The notes under the pieces were generated by a model that was not told the origin of the DNA, did not search any database, and saw only the letters and a list, made by a program, of their open reading frames with translations. Position numbers and translations under genes: made by a program. A stretch of DNA of 14,583 nt from CATOSP01 sp034422355 (lineage in GTDB: Bacteria; Chloroflexota; Dehalococcoidia; Lucifugimonadales; UBA3495), in assembly GCA_034422355.1 (NCBI GenBank), contig DAOUJS010000126.1, positions 1 to 14,583 of the forward strand, written 5' to 3'. Shown one piece after another: positions 6,413-12,076 of this stretch; the stretch's first letter is position 1; each line of letters starts with the position of its first letter.

Positions 6413-7381
6413 TCAGTTGGGAGTCCAGGCCAGGGCGCGGACCTCGGTGAACTCCTTCTTCAGCTTCTCCCAATTCTCGCCGCCATCGGCGCTCCGGTAC
6501 AGCTCCCCGTAGACGCTGTTGGCCAGGATAAGCTCCGGGTCTGCGGGGTGTGTTGCAAAGTTCCATACCGGCGAGTTGGGTTCCACCGGCAGGGGGCGGG
6601 TCTCCCAGGTCTGACCGCCGTCGCTGGAACGCTGGACAGTTCCGGTATTGCCTATGGCCGCGTCTCCGTTGGCCGCGAACAGGACGCGGGGGTCGTCTGC
6701 CTTCACCGCCACCCACCGGCAGTAGGGCATCGGGAAAGCCGAGGTCGCCGCAAGCGACTGGAAGGTCTCGGCGTCGTCCTGGCTGGCGAAGATCTCCCGC
6801 GGCGTGCTCACCAGCACGGTCTTCTGCTCTCCCACGCTGAAAGCCATCCCATGTATGTCCGGGTTGGTAATCCCCGAGTCCACGTGCGCCCAGGTGTCCC
6901 CACCGTCCCGGCTTCGGTACACCCCGTCAATTTCAACGCCGGCCAGCACTGTTCCCCGGTCCACCGGGTCCACCAGCAAAGCCGTTACCCGGGGATCGCC
7001 GATGGCGCACTCCTGGGCAATGGCCGCCGGTAGCTTCTCCCAGTTCTTGCCGCCGTCTCGCGTCCGGAACAGGAACGGCGGGCTGGTGCCCACGAAGATG
7101 GTGCCGGAGTCGGCGGGGTCGATGGCGATGGACCAGATGTTCATCCCTTCCATTGGCGAGTCCAGCTTGGCCCAACTGCTCCCGGAGTCCTCGCTGCGGT
7201 ATATCCCGTTATTGGCTCCCGCGTAGACCACGTTGGGACTTTGCGGGTCAACTGCCAGCGCCCTGACCTGGGACTCGCCCGGTATCGGGCTGCCTATCCG
7301 GCTCCAGTTATTCCCCGAGTCCGGGCTGTGAAACAGCCCTGCGCCGGTCGTGCCTACAAGAATGCTATAGCTTCCTGGCAT
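6413..7381 (-). CDS. Asp-box (BNR) seven-bladed beta-propeller protein
   Basis: A 322-residue protein built from seven Asp-box repeats (S/T-x-D-x-G-x-x-W): SPDSGNNW 19-26, SEDSGSSW 63-70, TRDGGKNW 107-114, SRDGGDTW 157-164, SQDDAETF 200-207 (degenerate), SSDGGQTW 252-259 and SADGGENW 297-304. Spacing of about 43-50 residues fits one per blade. Relatives include sialidase-like, VPS10/sortilin-like and Ycf48-type proteins; the usual sialidase arginine triad is not evident, so binding rather than hydrolysis seems likelier. There is no signal peptide or membrane segment, so it appears cytosolic. A GTG 90 bases upstream keeps the frame open, but MPGSYSILVG at 7381 has GGAGG 8 bases away and begins the first blade cleanly. 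Function unknown. Confidence 0.85.
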   Translation of the reverse strand: MPGSYSILVGTTGAGLFHSPDSGNNWSRIGSPIPGESQVRALAVDPQSPNVVYAGANNGIYRSEDSGSSWAKLDSPMEGMNIWSIAIDPADSGTIFVGTSPPFLFRTRDGGKNWEKLPAAIAQECAIGDPRVTALLVDPVDRGTVLAGVEIDGVYRSRDGGDTWAHVDSGITNPDIHGMAFSVGEQKTVLVSTPREIFASQDDAETFQSLAATSAFPMPYCRWVAVKADDPRVLFAANGDAAIGNTGTVQRSSDGGQTWETRPLPVEPNSPVWNFATHPADPELILANSVYGELYRSADGGENWEKLKKEFTEVRALAWTPN

Positions 7382-7462
7382 CTCCCTTACCTCCCTGGTT
7401 GGAGTCTGTATAGCGCCGCCGGGTCGGGTCCCGGTCTCCAGGCTCCCCGGCAGATTGCAGGC

Positions 7463-7493
7463 AATATACACCAGGCAGGCCGATGCCTGTCAA
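7463..7493 (-). promoter_or_regulatory. Candidate promoter with an inverted repeat for the propeller/SDR unit
   Basis: On the minus strand TTGACA (7493-7488) is followed after 19 bases by TATATT (7468-7463), 5 of 6 to the -10. Between the two boxes is an inverted repeat, CAGGCA (7472-7477) and TGCCTG (7484-7489), a plausible operator. The long spacer would normally make the promoter weak or activator-dependent. Confidence 0.5.
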
Positions 7494-7567
7494 TCCTCGT
7501 CCTGGCGTGTTGTGTGCGACGAATTCAGGTCATATCTCTACCCAATCTGTCGATAATACAAACTCCC

Positions 7568-7596
7568 TTGACCCTTGGCTGGAAATGATCTACCGT
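7568..7596 (+). promoter_or_regulatory. Candidate promoter for the LLM-HpaB-VOC run
   Basis: TTGACC at 7568-7573 (5 of 6), a 17-base spacer, then TACCGT at 7591-7596 (3 of 6). Transcription would begin near 7603, leaving about 80 bases of leader before the gene at 7683. Confidence 0.4.
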
Positions 7597-7682
7597 TGAG
7601 TGGAGAAATAGGGTCCGGTGGCTTGGCCCCGAGATCCCGTGTCGCGCCCTATCTCACAGGCTCGCGCATGACGAGGTGAAAA

Positions 7683-8735
7683 ATGGACTTTGGAATAAAC
7701 TGCGACTTCACGATGGGCCGCGCGGAATCCCACCAGGAAGCCTTCCGCGAGGCAATGGAAGAGGTTGACCTGGCAGAAGAACTGGGCTTGGATACCGTAT
7801 GGCTGGGCGAGGCCCACTTCGCCCCGGCAAGGTCGGTGCTGTCCGCCCCTATAGTCGTTGCCAGTTCCATCGCAACCCGCACCAGGCGGCTCAGGGTCGG
7901 CATGGCGGTGCAGGTGCTGCCCATGATCCACCCGCTCCGCATCGCCGAAGAAGCGGCGACGGTGGACCAGATTAGCGAGGGCCGTTTCGAGTTCGGCGTT
8001 GGGCGCAGCGGCAATGTCCGCGCCTACGACATCATGGGCATCGACTACGGCGAGAGCAAGGAGCGGTTCCAGGAAGCTCTGGACATCATCCTCCAGGCGT
8101 GGTCCGGCGAGACCTTCTCATACGAGGGCAAGTACAACACCATTACCAACGCCTCCATCTCTCCCCTGCCATACCAGAAACCTCATCCCAAGGTGCGCAT
8201 CGCTGCCAGCAGCGAGGACAGCTTCGGGCGCATCGGTCGCCTGGGCTACCCGATATTCCTGGGGCTGCGGGCGATGGACGTCGAGGACCTGAAGACCAAT
8301 CTCATGGAGTACCGGGAGGAATGGCGGGCCGCGGGACATCCCGGGGAAGGCGGGGACATCAACGTCCGCTTCCCTATGTATCTGGCTCCCAGCGACTCCG
8401 AGGCAATCGAGGAACCCAAGGAGAGCATTGAGGCGTTCTTCAGGCGGCAACGGGAACTCTTCGAATACTCCTACGGACGCGAGGGCACCGAGACCACCGG
8501 AAGACGCCAGGCCCGCTACGAGCGCCTCGCCAATGCGACTTACGAGGACCTGTTGGAGACCAGGGTTGTCTTCGGCAGCCCGGAGCGTGTGGTGGACAAG
8601 CTGCACCAGTTCCAGGAGATGCTTGGAATCACCGGCATCACTGCCGAGTTGAACCCCGGCGGCTTTCTCCCCAAGGAAGCCGTGCAGCGGAGCTTGAAAC
8701 TCCTCACGGAAGAGGTAATGCCGGAGTTCAAGTAA
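7683..8735 (+). CDS. LLM-class flavin-dependent oxidoreductase
   Basis: A 350-residue luciferase-like monooxygenase-type TIM-barrel protein. EAHF at 43-46 occupies the family's 'E-H-H/F' active-site strand; VQVLPMIHPLRIAEEAATVD and ISEGRFEFGVGRSG (about 76-110) are the strongly conserved core, and VVFGSPERVVDKL near the end is the usual C-terminal signature. It is only distantly similar to the other LLM protein at 2900. The start at 7683 has GAGGTGA at 7673-7679. It is the first gene of a three-gene run, 57 bases ahead of the HpaB-family gene. It could be a separate monooxygenase or, speculatively, supply reduced flavin, since no HpaC-like reductase is present. Confidence 0.9.
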   Translation: MDFGINCDFTMGRAESHQEAFREAMEEVDLAEELGLDTVWLGEAHFAPARSVLSAPIVVASSIATRTRRLRVGMAVQVLPMIHPLRIAEEAATVDQISEGRFEFGVGRSGNVRAYDIMGIDYGESKERFQEALDIILQAWSGETFSYEGKYNTITNASISPLPYQKPHPKVRIAASSEDSFGRIGRLGYPIFLGLRAMDVEDLKTNLMEYREEWRAAGHPGEGGDINVRFPMYLAPSDSEAIEEPKESIEAFFRRQRELFEYSYGREGTETTGRRQARYERLANATYEDLLETRVVFGSPERVVDKLHQFQEMLGITGITAELNPGGFLPKEAVQRSLKLLTEEVMPEFK

Positions 8736-8792
8736 CCCCACCGGCCAGACCCGCCTGCAAGCGGCGCATCCGGCAAGTCGAGGTGGACGGCC

Positions 8793-10241
8793 ATGCCAGC
8801 ACGCACGGGACAGGAATACATAAAGGGACTGCGCGACCACCCCCGCGAAGTCTGGATTGACGGGGAACTCGTGGAGGATGTGACCATCCACCCGGCCTTT
8901 CGCGGCGGCGTCAAGTCCGTCGCCGCCCTGTACGATATGCAGCACGATGCCGCGCTGCGTGAGGAAATGACCTTCGCCTCTCCAACTACCGGCGACCCCG
9001 TCGGGCTGTCCTACCTCATCCCCCGAACAATCGAGGACCTGGAACGACGGCGCGACATGATGACCCACTGGGCATGGGCCAGTTGCGGGATGATGGGACG
9101 CTCCCCGGACTTCCTGAACGTCATCTTTTCCGCCTGGGCCGGAGCATCCGGTTACTTCGCCCAGGACCGGCCCGAGTTCGAGCGGAACGTGCTCAATTAT
9201 CACGAGTTCATCCGGGAGAACGACATTGCCCTGACTCACGCCCTGGTCAACCTCCAGCGCCGCCGCACCCCCAACGCCGCCGATACCCTCAGCGACCAGG
9301 TGGCGCTGACCGTGATCAAGGAAAGCGACTCCGGCATCGTCGTCCGGGGCAGCCGCGTCCTGGCCACCCTCGGCCCCATCTCCGACGAGATCGCCATCTA
9401 CCCGGTCGCGGCCCACCGCCTGGACGACAACGACTGGCGCCAGTCCTTCTCCTTCTCAATACCCTGCGACACTCCCGGCGTGAAGTTCCTCTGCCGGGAG
9501 AGCTTCGATCTGGGCCGCTCCCACTTCAACCATCCCCTGGGGTCCCGGTTCGAGGAGATGGACTCGGTGGTGTTCTTCGACAACGTGTTCGTCCCCTGGG
9601 AGCGGGTGTTCCTGCTGGGCAACGTGGAGCTTTGCAACGGCTATGCCGCCGGCACACAGTCCGATACTCACACGGGACACCAGGTGTTGACCCGGTGCGT
9701 GGTCAAGGCTGAGTTCATGCTGGGGCTGGCCGACCTGATAGTGGACACCCTCGGCTCCGGCACAATCCCCCACGTGCAGGAGCAGGTGGCCGAGCTTATC
9801 ACCCAGCGGGACATGCTGAGGTCGTGCCTCCGGGCTTCAGAGGCCGATGCCGCCCCCAACCAGTGGGGCGTCATGTGCCCCGCCGTTTCCTCTATCAGGG
9901 CGGGCCGCACCCTGTTCGGACGCTCCGTCTATCCGCGAATGGTGGAAATCGTCCAGATGCTGGGCACCAGCAGCCTGATGGCCCTGCCCTCCGAAGCAGA
10001 TTTCGACACCCCCATCGCCGACGAGGTGAACCAGTACCTGGCCACCGACACCGCGACGGCCCGCGACCGGGCCAAGCTGTTCCACCTGGCCTGGGACGCA
10101 TCTTGCAGCGCATTCAGCGGGCGGCAGGTGCTCTACGAGCGGATGTTCGGCGGCAACCCTGTCCGCAACTCCATATCGCTGTACACCAACTACGACAAGG
10201 AGCCTTTCAAGCAGAGAGTCCGCGAGTTCCTGGACCTGTAG
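8793..10241 (+). CDS. 4-hydroxyphenylacetate 3-hydroxylase (HpaB) family flavin monooxygenase
   Basis: A 482-residue protein, full length for the HpaB family (about 480-520), which includes FADH2-using aromatic ortho-hydroxylases and the related 4-hydroxybutyryl-CoA dehydratases. ARTGQEYIKGLRDHPREVW at the N-terminus is the classic opening, DNVFVPWERVF near residue 263 is the characteristic flavin-domain motif, and ESDSGIVVRGSRVLATLGP is another conserved block. Cysteine and histidine ligands of a dehydratase iron-sulfur cluster are not obvious, which favours hydroxylase. GAGGTGG at 8780-8786 supports the start. With the following VOC dioxygenase it fits hydroxylation of a phenol to a catechol and ring cleavage. 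The true substrate is unknown. Confidence 0.9.
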   Translation: MPARTGQEYIKGLRDHPREVWIDGELVEDVTIHPAFRGGVKSVAALYDMQHDAALREEMTFASPTTGDPVGLSYLIPRTIEDLERRRDMMTHWAWASCGMMGRSPDFLNVIFSAWAGASGYFAQDRPEFERNVLNYHEFIRENDIALTHALVNLQRRRTPNAADTLSDQVALTVIKESDSGIVVRGSRVLATLGPISDEIAIYPVAAHRLDDNDWRQSFSFSIPCDTPGVKFLCRESFDLGRSHFNHPLGSRFEEMDSVVFFDNVFVPWERVFLLGNVELCNGYAAGTQSDTHTGHQVLTRCVVKAEFMLGLADLIVDTLGSGTIPHVQEQVAELITQRDMLRSCLRASEADAAPNQWGVMCPAVSSIRAGRTLFGRSVYPRMVEIVQMLGTSSLMALPSEADFDTPIADEVNQYLATDTATARDRAKLFHLAWDASCSAFSGRQVLYERMFGGNPVRNSISLYTNYDKEPFKQRVREFLDL

Positions 10242-10251
10242 GGATAGGCGG

Positions 10252-10283
10252 ACTCCCGTAATGTCCCCCTCTCCAACGGGAGT
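10252..10283 (+). other. Weak intercistronic hairpin
   Basis: ACTCCCGT (10252-10259) and ACGGGAGT (10276-10283) pair over a 16-base loop between the HpaB-family and VOC genes. It may process or attenuate the transcript; alternatively it is incidental. Confidence 0.3.
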
Positions 10284-10319
10284 ACTTTCCCGGAACCCCA
10301 AATTGCTGGAGGTACGACA

Positions 10320-10799
10320 ATGGGTTACACACCGATGAGACTGGGCCACCTGGTAATGCGCGTCAGAGACCTGGACCGTTCCCTGGACTTCTATACCCGC
10401 GTCATGGGCTTGACCATCATGGAGCGGACCGCCAGCGGCACCGTATTCATGTCCGCCGACACGGAGAAGTCCCACGAGCTGGCCATCCGCGCCATCGGCA
10501 TGGACGCCGGCGGCCCCGACCACTCCAAGGTCGGACAGGCCCACATGGCATGGCAGATGGAGACCTTCGAGGACCTTCAGGAGCTTTACGACCGGCTCAA
10601 GGAGAACAACGTCCGCATCCAGCGCATCGGGGACCACGGCCTGTCCCTGGGCGTCTACCTGCTGGACCCGGACGACAACGAGATCGAGGTCTACTACGAG
10701 GCTCCCAGCGCCCAGTGGGACCGTCAGGAAGGCAAGGGCCTCTTCGAGGGCAACTTCCCCCGCAAGCTGGAGGAACCCGCCGGCATAGCCGACGACTAG
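10320..10799 (+). CDS. VOC-family protein, probable extradiol ring-cleavage dioxygenase
   Basis: A 159-residue two-module vicinal-oxygen-chelate protein. Likely Fe(II) ligands are H10 (LGHLVMRV), H75 (QAHMAW) and E123 (NEIEVYY). The segment from H106 to E123 (DHGLSLGVYLLDPDDNEIE) closely follows the extradiol dioxygenase signature H-x(5)-[LIVMF]-Y-x-x-D-P-x-G, except that the usual Gly after DPD is Asp (D119). The length fits single-domain extradiol enzymes. GGAGG at 10308-10312, 7 bases from ATG, sets the start. Placed 78 bases after the HpaB-family gene and just ahead of a strong hairpin, it is the last gene of the run and would open a catechol produced by its neighbour; glyoxalase-like or isomerase roles are alternatives. 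Confidence 0.87.
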   Translation: MGYTPMRLGHLVMRVRDLDRSLDFYTRVMGLTIMERTASGTVFMSADTEKSHELAIRAIGMDAGGPDHSKVGQAHMAWQMETFEDLQELYDRLKENNVRIQRIGDHGLSLGVYLLDPDDNEIEVYYEAPSAQWDRQEGKGLFEGNFPRKLEEPAGIADD

Positions 10800-10849
10800 G
10801 CGGTGGGCGATTGGCCCATAAACTGGGAACCCTTTTCCTTCGTACAATC

Positions 10850-10879
10850 GCCAGCGGCCGTTCAAGGACGGCCGCTGGC
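10850..10879 (+). terminator. Terminator of the LLM-HpaB-VOC run
   Basis: GCCAGCGGCCGT (10850-10861) and ACGGCCGCTGGC (10868-10879) form a perfect 12-bp stem with a 6-base loop, followed by TTGGGTT. The stem is strong but the T-tract is short. Confidence 0.65.
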
Positions 10880-10892
10880 TTGGGTTATCGCG

Positions 10893-10908
10893 TTGGGATA
10901 TATTCCAA
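10893..10908. promoter_or_regulatory. Near-palindrome upstream of the small membrane genes
   Basis: TTGGGATATATTCCAA is a 16-bp palindrome with one mismatched pair and contains the -10-like TATATT (10899-10904). It could be an operator or promoter core about 45 bases before the ATG at 10952. No good -35 is seen. Confidence 0.3.
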
Positions 10909-10951
10909 ATTGGTTACTTGATTGGGGACAGCCCGTCAACTTGGAACCAAA

Positions 10952-11163
10952 ATGACTAATCTTCGCAGAGATGTCTTGATGCTCCTTATAGGCGCTGCCA
11001 TAGCAGCGCTATTCGGAATCCTGGTAGCATACCGGCGTTGCTCGCAACATCCAGGGAGAACGCAACCCGGATAGAATCCAACAGCAAGCAGATCGACCTG
11101 CTGTGGGAAGCGCACCAAGTGTCGCATGAAACCAAGACCTTGGAGGAGGGAGCAGAACAATGA
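10952..11163 (+). pseudogene. Small membrane protein with apparent one-base frameshift
   Basis: From ATG at 10952 the frame reads a basic start, MTNLRRD, then a transmembrane helix (about residues 9-26, LMLLIGAAIAALFGILVA) and stops at 11072-11074 after 40 residues. The minus-one frame, open from 10960 to TGA at 11161-11163, reads from about 11035 as ALLATSRENATRIESNSKQ and on to IDLLWEAHQVSHE, a polar helical tail of the kind that follows such anchors. Joining the two near 11031-11038 gives a roughly 70-residue protein. Loss of one G (CCGGCG for CCGGGCG) would explain it; no slippery heptamer is obvious. The second frame's stop overlaps the next start as ATGA, which argues that this frame was genuinely translated. 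Sequencing error cannot be excluded. Confidence 0.55.
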
Positions 11164-11342
11164 GCGGAATCATCCTCTCGATAGCCAGCGCCATGTTCCT
11201 CATTCCCCTCTTCCTGATGGTTGCTATAGCGATAACAGGAACGGATATACCGGGAACCATCCTCTTGGTCGGCGGATGGAGCATGGCGTTGGGCTTGGTA
11301 ACCGCAGGCATAGGCGCTTTCATGGCGTTGGCCGAAGGATAA
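11160..11342 (+). CDS. Small two-helix membrane protein
   Basis: A 60-residue, almost entirely hydrophobic protein. Helix 1 spans about residues 3-26, a short GTDIPG turn follows, and helix 2 spans about 31-57. Its ATG overlaps the stop of the preceding frame (ATGA), and GGGAG at 11148-11152 is a suitable ribosome site, so coupled translation with the frameshifted gene is likely. I do not recognise a family. It ends 15 bases from the point where the opposing Uma2-like frame loses its family resemblance. Confidence 0.55.
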   Translation: MSGIILSIASAMFLIPLFLMVAIAITGTDIPGTILLVGGWSMALGLVTAGIGAFMALAEG

Positions 11343-11356
11343 CGAGTCCACCCCAT

Positions 11357-11713
11357 CTTCACCGTGTAGTCATCCCTGCCGGTGGTAGGGGAGGCTAACT
11401 CCAGCACGAAGTCCGGGGGCTTGCCGAACTCCTCTATCGAAAAACCCTGCTGCTCGATGATCTGCGGCCGGTCGATGTTGAAGGAGATGAGCAGGTCGGG
11501 GATGCGGACTCCCCGGCGCTGGCGGGGGTTCCAGCCAACGGGGACTTCCCCCAAGACGATGGTTGTGCCGGGGTTTCCGAAATGGCGGCGCAGGACCGCC
11601 TGGTGTCCCGGGTCGTGAAGGTGGATGGGGTTTTGCATGTCGTCCCTGGGGGGATACACGGGGAACTTGTCCCGCATTGTGGGAGTCCCTGGGGAGGCCG
11701 GTCTTTGAGTCAT
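11357..11713 (-). pseudogene. Truncated Uma2-family (PD-(D/E)XK-like) gene
   Basis: From ATG 11713 (GAGAGGT 5 bases away) 119 residues match a Uma2/DUF820 N-terminal half. VRIPDLLISFNI at 69-80 carries the active-site Asp, PPDFVLELASPTTGRDDYTVK at 99-119 carries the Glu and Lys of the nuclease-like core. In relatives the chain continues with '...R.GYA..GVPEYWR.D' and further strands; here, right after TVK, the resemblance ends. The frame itself stays open to 11009, but that part (residues 123-234) lies antisense to the two small membrane genes and looks like a shadow. So I read it as a gene whose 3' half was lost in a rearrangement. Uma2 proteins are usually of unknown function. Confidence 0.7.
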
Positions 11714-11762
11714 GGGGACCTCTCGCTGGCGGGCCGGATTGCCGCGGGAAATTCCATTTTTG

Positions 11763-11788
11763 CGGACAGAGCCGGACAAAACCGGACA
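11763..11788. repeat. Three CGGACA words phased by exactly 10 bp
   Basis: CGGACA occurs at 11763-11768, 11773-11778 and 11783-11788, with an inverted copy (TGTCCG) at 11815-11820. They lie 50-107 bases upstream of the Uma2 start. The phasing places each on the same DNA face, as expected of binding sites for one regulator, though no regulator is identified. Confidence 0.5.
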
Positions 11789-12013
11789 TTTCGGCCTGCC
11801 GTAGGATTGGAGCATGTCCGGCGTTTTACTTGCATGGATATTCCCGAGCCTCGATAGCAGGCCGGAATCCGGTCAAGGCGGCAGGCCGAGCCTGACTGGT
11901 GCAAGACGTGATAGAGAAGTGCGTCCGGGCCAGGCAATGGGCGGGGTGTCAGGGGTTTGTGGTCAGTTGGCCGGACCGCGTAGAACGGGATGCCACAAGG
12001 TGTCAATCGCAAG

Positions 12014-12043
12014 TTGTTGAACTCTCCGGGAGGACATTATAAT
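12014..12043 (+). promoter_or_regulatory. Candidate promoter of the methyltransferase-HNH gene
   Basis: A perfect TATAAT lies at 12038-12043. The -35 is either TTGTTG (12014-12019, 18-base spacer) or TTGAAC (12017-12022, 15-base spacer). Transcription would start near 12050, about 27 bases before the start codon. Confidence 0.5.
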
Positions 12044-12076
12044 TTGCGGACAATGGCCCGGCCCGGAGGACGGGAG

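Larger units (their letters stand above)
11714..12076. other. Intergenic region between the Uma2 remnant and the methyltransferase
   Basis: I find no gene here. It contains three 10-bp-phased CGGACA words (11763-11788) and a promoter candidate (12014-12043). Open frames on the minus strand lack start signals and protein-like content. Confidence 0.6.

Noticed and set aside
8118..9416. Minus-strand 432-residue frame opposite the LLM and HpaB-family genes
   Set aside because: It spans two real genes and the gap between them, with low-complexity Gly/Val/Ala composition typical of antisense frames in high-GC DNA.
9837..10865. Minus-strand 342-residue frame opposite the HpaB/VOC junction
   Set aside because: It is antisense to two motif-complete genes and runs through the terminator hairpin; no recognisable domain.
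11009..11356. Continuation of the Uma2-like frame through the small membrane genes as a 234-residue protein
   Set aside because: After residue 119 the sequence no longer resembles Uma2, while the plus strand there encodes hydrophobic helices with coupled start and stop, a better explanation.
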